Assembly: GCA_944326605.1 (NCBI GenBank) | Contig: CALVEM010000002.1 | Span: 62,001-126,000 of the forward strand | Source of the DNA: Candidatus Gastranaerophilales bacterium | GTDB taxonomy: Bacteria > Cyanobacteriota > Vampirovibrionia > Gastranaerophilales > Gastranaerophilaceae | Reading direction: 5' to 3' | DNA length: 64,000 nucleotides | Shown: in pieces, positions 44,597 through 54,163 of the stretch | How the letters are laid out: each line of letters starts with the position of its first letter | Position numbering within the stretch: position 1 is the stretch's first letter | The notes under the pieces: generated by a model | Database searches by the model: none | Seen by the model: the letters and a program-made list of their open reading frames with translations, nothing else | What the model was told of the DNA's origin: nothing | Position numbers and translations under genes: made by a program

Positions 44597-44875
44597 AACA
44601 TTTCTCCTTTTAATTAACTTAAGTAACACACTGTATAAAATCTCTTACGGATAATCACACGAAAATCTTTAATTAAAAAATCCGTAATTTTATGAACAAA
44701 ATTAAGATAGCTTTATCTGACAAGGGTTTTCAGGATAATTTTATGTAACAATTCTTAATAATGAGAAAAATAAAATAATCTTGCAAAGAAAAATGTTTGT
44801 GATAACATAAATTTTATGAGGGATTATACAGGTACCCCACGAAACCAAACACTTGTCTAAGCCCTCTGGATCCAA
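44597..44875. other. Intergenic region upstream of tRNA-Arg
   Basis: 279 bp, A/T-rich, with the promoter regions of the minus-strand repeat-protein gene and of tRNA-Arg. No ORF with a plausible ribosome site. A dyad is visible between 'ACGGATAATCACACGAAAAT' and the later 'AAATCCGTAATTTTATG'. Confidence 0.4.
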
Positions 44876-44949
<74 letters not shown>

Positions 44950-44952
44950 AAT

Positions 44953-44980
44953 AAAAAGGACGGGTTTATCCGTCCTTTTT
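44953..44980 (+). terminator. Terminator of tRNA-Arg
   Basis: AAAAAGGACGG and CCGTCCTTTTT arms with loop GTTTAT. Confidence 0.88.
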
Positions 44981-45475
44981 ATTTACTTGAGACAGCGATG
45001 AGATAAACCAACTCGTGTTCGAGCGGATTTCCGTACGGACGACACGAGCACAAGCGAGTTAGTCCGGATAGCGAGAATATTGAGCAAAGTTGAACCGCAG
45101 GTTCAATTGCGAAACTATTTGAGCGTGGCGGAAATCCAAGACAATCGCATCCAGGGTAGATTTTTTCAAAATCGCCCGTTTCCGCTATGTAGCAGAAGGG
45201 CTTTTTATATGTCCAGCTTATGTTTTCGCCATTTAGTGTGCAGTTCGAAAGTAGTGATTTTAACAAAATTACCTTATATTCATTAGACATCTGTAAATAG
45301 TTGCTATATAAGTTGTCTAGGAGTTAGAGAGTTATTCCATTAAGTGAAATAGTATTTGAGTGCCGCCGGAGAGTAAAAGTGTGTAGAATTTGGTGCATGC
45401 GCTTGTATAGTATAGAACATTATTTTATGTTATACCGGCTTGTAATACTATTTATAATTAAAATTCCATGTGTGA
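44981..45475. other. Non-coding segment after tRNA-Arg with duplicated tRNA 3' end
   Basis: AATCGCATCCAGGGTA, the last 16 bp of tRNA-Arg (44934-44949), recurs exactly at 45143-45158. Between the copies lie GC-richer sequence and a T-arm-like word (CGCAGGTTCAATTGCG). No credible gene. Beyond the second copy the sequence turns A/T-rich up to the DUF262 pseudogene. Confidence 0.6.
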
Positions 45476-47124
45476 TTATTTAATAACAAACACTTTACAT
45501 GCAATATTAGCAAGATCCTTTGATCTTTCGGCAACTATATTTTCTGTCCAACTTTTTCCACTGATTGTATTTACTATATAAAGGTTACTTTTTGCGTAAA
45601 CTTTAACTTTTTCTTCAAATGATTTACCAGATAAAGCACTATTTTCCTGTTTACTCAGTAATGTCTGATTCCCAATTTTATTAGTAAAACCTTCCCTTTT
45701 AGACTTATCAGATATATGTTCTATAGTAAGGCTATCATAATCTAATTTAATTTTAGTAACATATTCCTCTATCTTAGCAAGAAGATATCTGTCGATAGAT
45801 TCAGTTGCAAAATCTTTTTTTATAAAATCTGCAACAAATTCTTCATCAGCAATATAAATATCACTTTCTTTTAATTCTTTAATTATTTCTCTTTCGTTTG
45901 AGTATTCGCGATTAAAAATTTTAGTTGCTATACGATTATATATAGTCTCCTGCTTATTTGCCTGCTTTTGGCAAACATAATTATACCTAATAGCCAAAAC
46001 TAACAAACAATTAATAATTTTTTTTATCTTATATTTATCCATTGAGTGAAATAAAGACAATATTATCAAATTATGCTGAGATATCCGGGGAATATATTTC
46101 AGAACTTTTAATAATTCCTGTACTTCTATATCCTGTGAATAATTATGTGATTTAAGAATTTTATATATATCAGATGATTTTTTTAATACCTTTGTATAGT
46201 GAAAAGCACTATTTGTATCTTTTATTTCCCTTGCAATTGTTCTATATATTCTTTTTTCCATAACTTTAGGAGTATGCCTACAATTCCAATCCATAGCAAT
46301 AAACCTTGTAATATCACCGCTGCCAATATTAGTATTGATTAAAGCGATATCATCCAGCATACTCTGTTGAAATTTTTCGCCGGCTATTGCCAATAAATGA
46401 TTTTTTAATAAATCATAGGACGATAATTCTACAGATCTTGAATTTAAAGTTTCAAAAAGCATATAAGCATTTTCTTCTTTATTTACAATAATTTTAGTAA
46501 AAATTAATTTTTTTGAAATATTTTCGTTTATAAAATTTATAATTTTATCTGGAGTTGGCTCAAATATATAATTTTTTAATTTTTCATAAAAAAACTTCAA
46601 TGCTTTCAATAATGTCTTATTTGTTTTTAAATCTTTATTAAAAATTGGTTTAACTTTTTTTACACTTCCATTTTCTTTTATATGGCATAATTCTTTAAAA
46701 AAAGCGTCATTATTATCATTTAGAGAAATTTTATTATAATATTTTAAATCTTCTTCCTCTTTCCCGATATATTTAGACATTAATATTTCAAGTTGTTTAT
46801 CTGCTTTCTTTTTATCATCCTCACCAGATAAATTTTTTAAATTTTCATATAACAAATATAAAGCAGCAAGAATAATTATTAATATAGTTGTTAATCTTTG
46901 CTGTCCGTCAATTATACTAATACCAGATTCTGTCTCTTGAAAGACCAAAATCCCTACATAATGTTTTTCTACATTAGAAATTATATCTTCCCATAACAGA
47001 TCCATTCACCACCCAGATTATCCCAAGAATAATCTCTCTGATATTTGGGAACATAATATTTCTTGCTATTATCTATAATATCAGCAAAACTTTCAGTTGT
47101 AGGCGTAAAATTATCTTTTGACAT
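45476..47124 (-). pseudogene. DUF262/DUF1524 (GmrSD-like) protein, frameshifted near the 5' end
   Basis: The long frame (45476-47005, 509 residues) contains 'GISIIDGQQRLTTILIIILA' of DUF262 and, at the C-terminus, 'DYDSLTIEHISDK' and 'KIGNQTLLSKQENSALSGKSF' of a DUF1524 nuclease-like domain. Its first Met ('MDLLWEDIISNVEKHYVG') is already inside DUF262. The missing start lies in another frame: ATG 47124 encodes 'MSKDNFTPTTESFADII...VPKYQRDYSWDNLGGEW', the typical opening with YQR-YSW. One base is lost around 47003-47010. Related proteins are type IV restriction or anti-phage factors. The DUF1524 motif lacks the usual Pro after EHI. Either inactivated or an assembly error. Confidence 0.75.
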
Positions 47125-47418
47125 ATCATTATCCTTATACTTTATATAATTATAAAATTATTATACAGTATACAACACCATATTACAATATTATTTGATC
47201 CTACTCTCTATTTGTACAACGAAAATACCGGAGATAGAGGAAGTTCACTATTCAAATAAACACTCTTACAAGCCAATTGCAACTTCTTTATCAAAATTTA
47301 TATTTGTAACAGTTGCAAAAACCTGAAATAAATCTTATACCGGATAGGCTTAAATCTGTTATGCAATTATTATCTTTAATTTTTATTTTATTCTACAGAT
47401 AAAGAAAGGAGTGGAATA
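47125..47418. other. A/T-rich intergenic region
   Basis: 294 bp. Contains promoters for the flanking genes (TATAAT-like words near 47150). On the minus strand 47266-47334 reads DLFQVFATVTNINFDKEVAI then GL and a stop, preceded by a stop: perhaps the end of a decayed gene. Nothing else recognised. Confidence 0.35.
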
Positions 47419-47724
47419 ATGTTTTACAATGTATTGAAAGCAAAAGATATTGTTGATTTAGGCGAAGAAAAATTCAAACGTGAAATTTTAATGGAGGAAA
47501 ATGACAGTAATTTGTCGGTTATTGCCATCAAAAAAAATGAAATCATTGACACGCACACATCAACCTGCGATGCGGCTGTTTATGTTCTCGATGGAGAACT
47601 TGAACTTCATTTTGATGCCGAAAAATTTAAGGTAGAAAAAGGCGAAATTTTAATGTTTAAAAAAGATACAGAGCATAAAGTTCTGGCACTAAAAGACAGC
47701 AAATTCTTTTTAATAAAAATTTAA
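47419..47724 (+). CDS. Small cupin-domain protein
   Basis: 101 residues, single cupin barrel. 'IIDTHTSTCDAAVYVLDGEL' and 'VEKGEILMFKKDTEHKVLAL' correspond to cupin motifs 1 and 2, with His residues available for a metal. Function within the large cupin family is not predictable. Ribosome site AAAGGAGTGGAATA; own terminator follows. Confidence 0.85.
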   Translation: MFYNVLKAKDIVDLGEEKFKREILMEENDSNLSVIAIKKNEIIDTHTSTCDAAVYVLDGELELHFDAEKFKVEKGEILMFKKDTEHKVLALKDSKFFLIKI

Positions 47725-47730
47725 AAACCG

Positions 47731-47757
47731 AAAAAGGAGCTTTTTAGCTCCTTTTTT
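47731..47757. terminator. Bidirectional terminator
   Basis: AAAAGGAGCT and AGCTCCTTTT arms with trailing Ts, between convergent cupin and AAA+ genes. Confidence 0.87.
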
Positions 47758-47764
47758 ATATTTT

Positions 47765-49288
47765 TTACTGTTTATAAAAACCTATTGGGTTTCTGGTATT
47801 TTTATTATGCGTTACTGCAAAATCCTTTATTGCCTGCTGAAAATCAGAATGAACAATACGCAAATTTTCAATATCCACAGCTTTTAGCATTCCTTCTTCC
47901 ATTTTTTTGTATATACCGGATCTTTCAAAAGCATTTTCATGGGCGGCATTAACAATATAAGCGATGTCCGCACCGGTAGTTTTCAATTTCAGAAGCTCTT
48001 CCGCGAGTTTTTCCTTGTTCACATCGTCAGCAAGTGCCTTATTTTTTGTATGAATATCAAAAATCTTTAGTATACCATCTTTTGTATCCGGAGCTTTAAC
48101 TTCAATATGCTTTCCAAACCTTCCGGAACGTGTAATAGCACTGTCAAGCATATCCAGCCTGTTAGTTGCTGTAATAACATATATGTCATCACCGTTCTTT
48201 TCAACATCACTCATCAATGTCAAAAGCTGATTAACGACTTTATCGCCGTAAACATCCGTTCCGCCTCTTTTTTTAGCAACAGCATCAAACTCATCTATAA
48301 ATATAATTGACGGTTGATTTTCTCTGGCGGAATCAAAAAGCTTACGCCAGTTTTCTTCAGACTGTCCGACCCATTTTGATTCCATTTCCAAGCCGTTTAA
48401 TTTAATAAATGAAGCATCTGTTTCATTTGCAAGAGCTTGTGCAATCAGAGTTTTTCCGGTTCCCGGAGGTCCATACATTATATAACCGTGGTTTACTATA
48501 CTGTTTTTGTAAACTTCAGGATATTTTATAGGGTATAAAATACCTTTTTTTAATGCAGTAATAACATTATCCTGTCCTCCGACATCTGCAAATGAAAGTT
48601 TTTTACCTTTACCTGACAAAGTTTGCAAAATTGAATAAATTGATTTTTGATTCTGACGTTTAATTACAGGATTAACTTCATTTGTAAAATCAAAAGATTT
48701 CACAAATATTTTTCTGTGCATACTTAGATCAGTCAAAGGTTTATCTTTAATCTGAAGACGACTTTCATCTAATTTTAAAATATCGCCATTTTCAAGATAA
48801 AAACTGTCGCCATGCTTCATATTGTAGACAGAATTACCGCTATTTAAAACAACATCAAACTTATTAGGATTATAAGCTTCTAACTCGTTATTATGGTTTT
48901 TAAATAATGCAAGTGAGGCATGGAAATTGTCATCTTCAATATAAAACAAACGTTTTATTATATTATGAAAAGAATTACCTAATTCTTTCAAACTTTTCTG
49001 CGCTGATTTTAATGTTTCATCAATCACAACAACATCACCCTGCTGCAAAATTTGCAAAACAGAAGCAAGACGATCTTCCAACGGAATTTTTTTAGCAAGA
49101 GTTAATGCAGTTGATTGTAAGCCGGTAAAATTAATTTGCGGGTAAAATTTATATCCCGGCAAAGCAGAAAGCTGCCCCGTACCGGAAGTATAAACATTAT
49201 CCGGTTTTTGAACATAACTTGAACTTCTTTGAAGCTGATTATTGGTGTAACGTGCACAACAATAATTTTGAACAGAACTAATTTTCAT
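47765..49288 (-). CDS. AAA+ ATPase (FtsH/Cdc48-type module) with unknown N-domain
   Basis: 507 residues from ATG 49288, which follows AAGGAGGTGTGTGT. N-terminal 230 residues carry '[13 protein letters not shown]' and a beta-rich part ('[20 protein letters not shown]'). AAA module about 230-480 with '[20 protein letters not shown]', Walker A 'GPPGTGKT', Walker B 'IIFIDEFDA', and the Arg-finger region '[14 protein letters not shown]'. No protease HEXXH, no membrane segment: probably a soluble unfoldase or remodelling ATPase. Substrate unknown. Confidence 0.85.
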   Translation of the reverse strand: MKISSVQNYCCARYTNNQLQRSSSYVQKPDNVYTSGTGQLSALPGYKFYPQINFTGLQSTALTLAKKIPLEDRLASVLQILQQGDVVVIDETLKSAQKSLKELGNSFHNIIKRLFYIEDDNFHASLALFKNHNNELEAYNPNKFDVVLNSGNSVYNMKHGDSFYLENGDILKLDESRLQIKDKPLTDLSMHRKIFVKSFDFTNEVNPVIKRQNQKSIYSILQTLSGKGKKLSFADVGGQDNVITALKKGILYPIKYPEVYKNSIVNHGYIMYGPPGTGKTLIAQALANETDASFIKLNGLEMESKWVGQSEENWRKLFDSARENQPSIIFIDEFDAVAKKRGGTDVYGDKVVNQLLTLMSDVEKNGDDIYVITATNRLDMLDSAITRSGRFGKHIEVKAPDTKDGILKIFDIHTKNKALADDVNKEKLAEELLKLKTTGADIAYIVNAAHENAFERSGIYKKMEEGMLKAVDIENLRIVHSDFQQAIKDFAVTHNKNTRNPIGFYKQ

Positions 49289-49727
49289 ACACACACCTCC
49301 TTGTGTTTTAAAAGATTACTCTTTTTTTTGTTATTCGTCAATAGTCTTGTACGATAGAAAAAATCAACTTTTCGGGCAATATACTACATGTGTAGCATAT
49401 AAAAAAGCAAAAAATGCTTCTTTGTTTTACTAATCTTACGATTTTTAATAAACAAATTTATTTTTATTAAATAATTTATATTACAATTGTAATAATTACA
49501 CTTCTGTAAAATTGTTACATTTATTTACCATAAACAGATATGCTCCCTAAGCCCGTTTTTTAATCGGCGGCAAGGGAATTTGCTTAGTCGTTGGCGATAA
49601 TAGGAAATTCGAGCCGTAGGAATAAGTATGCAGAGCCTACCCAATAAATTTTTCAACAAAAAATTTATTGGTTCAATTTCCGCTCCGGTATTAAAAAAGA
49701 AAACAGGCTTCCAAAGCCTGTTTTAAT
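49289..49727. other. Intergenic region with palindrome and a partial tRNA-Glu duplicate
   Basis: Near 49384-49395 CTACA-TG-TGTAG is an operator-like dyad about 95 bp upstream of the AAA+ gene. At 49563-49580 ATCGGCGGCAAGGGAATT nearly copies the 3' end of tRNA-Glu (49726-49744). Between the copies is a CCAATAAATTT/AAATTTATTGG hairpin. No credible ORF. Confidence 0.55.
49700..49724 (-). terminator. Terminator of tRNA-Glu
   Basis: AAAACAGGCTT-TGG-AAGCCTGTTTT on the minus strand directly after the tRNA. Confidence 0.85.
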
Positions 49728-49799
49728 CGGCGGCAACGGGAATTGAACCCGTGTCAACAGAATGAGAATCTGCTATCCTAACCCCTAGACGATGCCGCT
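49728..49799 (-). tRNA. tRNA-Glu (anticodon CTC)
   Basis: 72 nt without CCA. Anticodon stem GCAGA/TCTGT with loop TTCTCAT (anticodon CTC), T-arm ACGGG/CCCGT with loop TTCAATT, acceptor AGCGGCA opposite TGCCGCC. The first acceptor pair is A-C rather than the usual G-C, and the discriminator is G. Other arms fold normally. A CTC (not TTC) tRNA-Glu is usually an accessory isoacceptor. Confidence 0.88.
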
Positions 49800-49857
49800 A
49801 AGTAACTTTATTCTAGCACTGGGAATTTATTTATTCAAGCATGTTGTTAATAAACAA

Positions 49858-50568
49858 TTATTTTTCACAATTTTTCGGCAGATTTAAATCTTCGCACAGT
49901 ATAATTGTCACAACTTCACCGGCTTTGGCATGGTATTTTAGTCCGGGAGTAATTAAACCGGTTATCAAACCGACCGTTGTGCCTACAGGAATTCCTATTG
50001 CATAGCCCACACCTAGCTTTGCAGGGTTAGGAATAAATGCAAACCCCGTACCGGCACCGGCACCTACTATACCGAGTCCCAGAGTGTAAGCCGTTAATTT
50101 ACCCGCAGTATTCCACGCTCCTTCTTTTAATGCTCCGTCTTTGGTCAATGGTTTGGCAGACATTTCAAATGCCGACCCGTCAGGGAAAACAAGACATTCA
50201 AAATTCAAATATACTCTGGCATTTTTATTAGGAACTCTCTGTTTATCAATTCTGATAATCGTTGCGACAACTTTTGAACCTGCAGGGATTAGTAAAGTTC
50301 CCTCCTGTGTGTAAATTGCATCAGGAACATCAAAATTTACTCTGTCGCCTGCCTTAGCACAATCTGACCAGAATTTGCAGGAAAATGCTACTTTAAACGC
50401 ATTTCCTTTGCATATTATATTTCTTAAATTTGTAATAGTAACTGTATTTGACAATGCGCCTTTTTCACAGAACATGTGTTCCTGAGCGCAAATCTGCTCG
50501 GTGCAGTTTTCTGCATTAACAGAAATTCCAACAAGTAAAATTAATAATAAAATAAACAGTCTTTTCAT
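49858..50568 (-). CDS. Exported hypothetical protein
   Basis: 236 residues with a signal peptide ('MKRLFILLLILLVGISVNA', cut near 19) and several Cys. The central part ('GTLLIPAGSKVVATIIRIDK' then 'NARVYLNFECLVFPDGS') recalls the beta-barrel of TrbI/VirB10 proteins, by eye only. A glycine-rich hydrophobic stretch (about 155-215: 'AYTLGLGIVGAGAGTGFAFI') may insert in a membrane. No relatives in the neighbourhood; function unknown. Confidence 0.65.
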   Translation of the reverse strand: MKRLFILLLILLVGISVNAENCTEQICAQEHMFCEKGALSNTVTITNLRNIICKGNAFKVAFSCKFWSDCAKAGDRVNFDVPDAIYTQEGTLLIPAGSKVVATIIRIDKQRVPNKNARVYLNFECLVFPDGSAFEMSAKPLTKDGALKEGAWNTAGKLTAYTLGLGIVGAGAGTGFAFIPNPAKLGVGYAIGIPVGTTVGLITGLITPGLKYHAKAGEVVTIILCEDLNLPKNCEK

Positions 50569-50706
50569 AACAAATAATTATTTATACATTTTGAAAATTA
50601 ATACTATTGACCGAGCGGCTATAAATATTGTCAACATTTTTACAGCACTTTCGGACAATTTATAAAAAACTTCATTCTAATAAAAATAATAAAAAAAGGA
50701 GGATAT

Positions 50707-51681
50707 ATGAGCGAACCGTCATCAAAACACCCGTATTTAGACAATATTGCAAAAAATTTTTTGGAAAATCTTGATAAAAATGCCAAACCGCTTTACGAAA
50801 TCGACCCTGAAGATGCAAGGGAATTTTTAACCTTTATTCAGGAAAAAGGATACAGAGATATTGAAGCACAGGTAGAAGATATTTCATTTTCCGATGAAAT
50901 CGCCGGAGAAATAAGCGTAAGATTAATCCGTCCAAAAGATTATACAGGCGAAGAAAATCTTCCGCTTATAATTTACTGCCACGGAGGCGGCTGGGTAATG
51001 GGAAATGCTGATGATTTTGATATGACAATCAAAACCATTGCAAACCATACAAATTGTACAGCAGCTTTTGTTAATTATTCCCGATCACCTGAATTTCAAT
51101 ATCCGACAGCACTTAATCAAATTTATGCCGCTCTGGAACATTTTTACAATAACGGAAATGAATACAATATTAATTCCTCACGCATAGCAATAATGGGCGA
51201 CAGTGCAGGCGGGAATATGGCTGCCGCAACAGCAATCAGAACGAAATTAGAAAACGGTCCCGAACTTGCTTTTCAGGTTCTTGTTTATCCTGTAACGGAT
51301 GCAGAGATGAAAACAGATTCTTACAAAGAATTCAAAGACGGTCCATGGTTGAGTAAAAAAGCAATGGAATACTTCTGGGACTGCTACCTTCCCGATAAGG
51401 ACAAACGAAACGGAATTTATGTATCGCCTTTAAAAACCGATATTGAATATTTAAAAGGAGTTGCACCGGCTCTTGTTATAACGGCTGAAAACGATGTCTT
51501 GAGAGATGAAGGGGAAGCCTATGCAAGAAAGCTTATTGAAGCAGGGGTTGACACAGCCTGCGTCAGAATAAACAACACATTCCATGATTTTCTGCTTCTC
51601 AACGGATTGAGAGAAAGCAGAGGGGTAAAATCAGCATATAAACTGATTTGCAAAACATTAAAACATGTACTGCACAATTAA
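50707..51681 (+). CDS. Alpha/beta hydrolase, hormone-sensitive-lipase family
   Basis: 324 residues. Oxyanion-hole motif 'YCHGGGWVMG' (about 90-99), nucleophile elbow 'GDSAGGNMAAA' (Ser near 166), acid residue in 'ITAENDVLRDEGEAYA' and catalytic His in 'NTFHDFLLL'. A complete bacterial HSL (family IV) esterase acting on short acyl esters. Cytoplasmic, no signal peptide. Ribosome site AAAAGGAGGATAT. Its 3' end touches the convergent repeat gene. Confidence 0.92.
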   Translation: MSEPSSKHPYLDNIAKNFLENLDKNAKPLYEIDPEDAREFLTFIQEKGYRDIEAQVEDISFSDEIAGEISVRLIRPKDYTGEENLPLIIYCHGGGWVMGNADDFDMTIKTIANHTNCTAAFVNYSRSPEFQYPTALNQIYAALEHFYNNGNEYNINSSRIAIMGDSAGGNMAAATAIRTKLENGPELAFQVLVYPVTDAEMKTDSYKEFKDGPWLSKKAMEYFWDCYLPDKDKRNGIYVSPLKTDIEYLKGVAPALVITAENDVLRDEGEAYARKLIEAGVDTACVRINNTFHDFLLLNGLRESRGVKSAYKLICKTLKHVLHN

Positions 51682-52643
51682 GAACGGTACTTTTCTTTGT
51701 TTGGATCTAATGCTTGAGTTGTCGAGTTAACAATCTGTCCATCTTGAGAATAATTAGTTACCTTTAAACAATCCAAAGATTTGACAGTTTCGGACTTAAC
51801 TGTTTTGCCGTCATCATAATATTTTTTAGTTACCCAAGCAGAATTTACGGGATTGTGCTCGGTTACAGAAGTAAGCGTACCATCGCTACGATAATAAGTA
51901 GCACTCATAATTACATTCTCTGTTTTCGGATAATAATCAACGACGGATCTAATAGACTTGCCATTGTCAAAGTATCGGGTAGTTTTTATCTTTTTCCTTG
52001 TCTGCGGGCTGTAGTCAGTAATAGAGCGAAGTGTTTTACCGTCACTATGATAAGTGGTATCCTTAATTCTTTTCCCTGTTTGCGGGTCATAATCATAAGA
52101 TATGACGCTGTTAACTGTCTTACCATCAAGAGAATAAGAGATTGTCTTTGTCCTCTTGCCTGTTTGTGGGTCAAAATAAGTGGTAAAGCACGGTTTTGAG
52201 CTATAATCACAATATTGAGTTACTTTTAACCTTTTCCCTGTTTTTGGATCATAATATACCGTACTATCCGGTCATTCATCACTCGTATAACGTGTCTTTT
52301 TTATAGTTTTACCCGTTACAGGGTCAATTTCAATCATGCTTGTTTTGCGGCCATCCTTGCGTGAGAATATTTTAGATATCATTTTTAGTTCAGTATTCTC
52401 TCCGGATTTAGCCAAATCTTTAACTTTATCACCTGCCCTTTGCCACCAGTTATTTTTATGACCGATTATACCCGCAGTTATTATAATTCCAAGAGCTGTT
52501 GCACCAATCATATATTTTGCGGCATTTGATTTTTCTTTATCCTCTTTTGAAATTTCTTTTTCCGGTTCTTTTTTTACTTGAGCTTTTTCAGGATATGCTT
52601 GAATTTTGTCTAAACCGCTAAATGTTACTTTTTCTATTAACAT
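51678..52643 (-). pseudogene. YD-like repeat protein interrupted by one TGA codon
   Basis: From ATG 52643 ('MLIEKVTFSGLDKIQAYPEK') the frame runs through a membrane segment ('AAKYMIGATALGIIITAGII') and into repeats, meets TGA at 52272-52274, then continues in the same frame to a TAA at 51678. Units have the form Y-D-P-x-T-G-K-x-x-K-x-T-x-Y-x-x-D-G-K-T-x-x-S, before and after the stop, so the two parts were one protein of about 321 residues. The TGA sits where other units have Gly (GGA to TGA would be one change). Similar to the repeat protein at 63593. A (TCCTA)4 tract lies upstream. Confidence 0.75.
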
Positions 52644-52710
52644 AAACTTTGCCTTTAATCTTTCCCTATATAACAATTAAAACAAAAAAGATTGCTATAG
52701 GCGCAATACA

Positions 52711-52731
52711 TCCTATCCTATCCTATCCTAT
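52711..52731. repeat. Pentanucleotide tandem repeat (TCCTA)4
   Basis: Four perfect copies of TCCTA; on the minus strand this reads as repeated AGGAT, which resembles ribosome sites, about 70 bp upstream of the ATG at 52643. Confidence 0.8.
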
Positions 52732-52799
52732 GAGGAGTATATCCAGGATTTCAGCCCTTTTAAATTCGTATTTACATTTCGTTACATTTTAAATTCACC

Positions 52800-53084
52800 C
52801 AGTAATGATTGGTGAGAACGCTTTACTTATCCCACCCTACTAGTCTGCCGTGGGAGATTGACAGGAATGAGGGGAACGCAGCGGTTCATTCGGCAACAGA
52901 GTGTTGCATGAATTTTCCGGGTCGTTCCGAGCAAAACGAAGAATCGCATTATAGCCACGATTTTGCGATTGCGGATCAGCTTCGCTGTCCGCAATGACGA
53001 ATACAGCCCTCTGTCAGTTTGTAGGTCGGATTTACAAATCCGACAAATTGATGTTAGTAATGCCAACCTACTTGCTGTGATCCC
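52800..53084. repeat. Cluster of palindromic repeats, no gene
   Basis: Contains GTCGGATTT-AC-AAATCCGAC, GCGGA/TCCGC stems and flanking GTAGGT/ACCTAC. GC-rich relative to neighbours. The remaining part of the 440-bp gap (52644-52800) shows only the tandem repeat and A/T-rich sequence. Confidence 0.6.
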
Positions 53085-54116
53085 TTATCCAACAGCTATT
53101 TTTAAGCATCCATCTGATTTGCTTTCAAAAAATTTGTAAGCTTCTATAATATCTTCAAGTTTATATCTGTGAGTAATTAAAAAATCAGTATTAATCTTAC
53201 CGTCAGAAATAAGTTTTACAAGCTCTCTGCACTTTGAAGCATCAACTCCGCCCGTTTTAAAAATTAAATTTTTTCCGTACATTTCAGGCAGCGGAAGAAT
53301 TTGATTTTCTTCATACATTGCAACCAGTGCGACAATTGCATTAGGACGGGCGATTTTATAAGACATTTCAAATGTATTTTTGCCGCCCGCTGCTTCTATA
53401 ACAGCATCTGCACCGCATCCTGCGGTCAAATCATTAACAGCCGAACATACATCAACTTTTTGAGGGTTAATAAAATAGTCGGCAAGATTTTGTTTTTCAG
53501 CAATTTCAAGTCTTGTTTCGTCAATATCTATTGCAATAATTTTAGAAGCTCCCTGAAGTCTTGCCGGGAGCATTGAGCAAAGCCCGACAGGTCCTGCTCC
53601 GATAACAGCAATAATATCTCCGCTTTTTATTTCACAAAGTTCCGCGCCCCACCATCCGCTTGATAAAATATCACCAACAAATAATGCATTTTCATAACTG
53701 ACATTATCAGGCAATTTTGTAAGCCCGGTATCTGCATAAGGCACTCTGACATATTCCGCATGGCATCCGTCAATCCGGCAGCCAAGCTCCCAGCCGCCTT
53801 TTTCACAGTTATTTACAAAACCGCGCCTGCAAAACCGGCATTCCCCGCAAAAAGTTTCACAATTTGCACTCACTCTGTCCCCGATTACCAAATTTTTAAC
53901 ACCACTTCCGACAGATACAACTTCTCCGACAAATTCATGCCCGAGAACAGTATTTTTATGTGCCCTTGGTACAAACCCTCTTACAATATGCAAATCACTT
54001 GTGCAAATTGAGGATACTTCCACTTTTACAACAGCATCTCTATCTGATTGAATAACAGGCATCGGTCTTTCAACGAGTTCTATTTTTCCGGTATCTTTAT
54101 AAACAAGAGCTTTCAT
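53085..54116 (-). CDS. Zinc-dependent alcohol dehydrogenase (MDR)
   Basis: 343 residues. Catalytic zinc motif 'GHEFVGEVVSVGSGVKNLVIG', structural zinc Cys 'CETFCGECRFCRRGFVNNC', NAD-binding 'IAVIGAGPVGLCSMLPARLQ'. Nearer to formaldehyde/threonine-dehydrogenase-like MDRs than the shorter enzyme at 15043. Substrate unknown. Single gene with a shared downstream... upstream terminator at 54133 closes the neighbouring unit. Confidence 0.9.
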   Translation of the reverse strand: MKALVYKDTGKIELVERPMPVIQSDRDAVVKVEVSSICTSDLHIVRGFVPRAHKNTVLGHEFVGEVVSVGSGVKNLVIGDRVSANCETFCGECRFCRRGFVNNCEKGGWELGCRIDGCHAEYVRVPYADTGLTKLPDNVSYENALFVGDILSSGWWGAELCEIKSGDIIAVIGAGPVGLCSMLPARLQGASKIIAIDIDETRLEIAEKQNLADYFINPQKVDVCSAVNDLTAGCGADAVIEAAGGKNTFEMSYKIARPNAIVALVAMYEENQILPLPEMYGKNLIFKTGGVDASKCRELVKLISDGKINTDFLITHRYKLEDIIEAYKFFESKSDGCLKIAVG

Positions 54117-54132
54117 ATAATAAATCTAACAT

Positions 54133-54162
54133 AAAAAGGCTTCTTTAAAAAGAAGCCTTTTT
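54133..54162. terminator. Strong hairpin terminator
   Basis: AAAAAGGCTTC and GAAGCCTTTTT arms with loop TTTAAAAA; on the minus strand it ends the gene at 54164. Confidence 0.87.
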
Positions 54163-54163
54163 G

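Noticed and set aside
43802-44617. Long plus-strand frame opposite the 11-residue-repeat gene
   Set aside because: Cys/Ser-rich antisense shadow produced by the repeats of the real gene, which has a good ribosome site and terminator.
44979-45290. Minus-strand open frame of about 103 codons after tRNA-Arg
   Set aside because: It runs across the tRNA terminator and the duplicated tRNA end, has no ribosome site, and its residues reflect repeat DNA.
44953-45475. Complete integrated element at tRNA-Arg
   Set aside because: Only about 200 bp lie between the repeats and no integrase is present; kept as a possible remnant only.
52272-52274. TGA read as a reassigned sense codon
   Set aside because: Several intact genes in the window end with TGA, for example tyrS, and no internal TGA was noticed in housekeeping genes.
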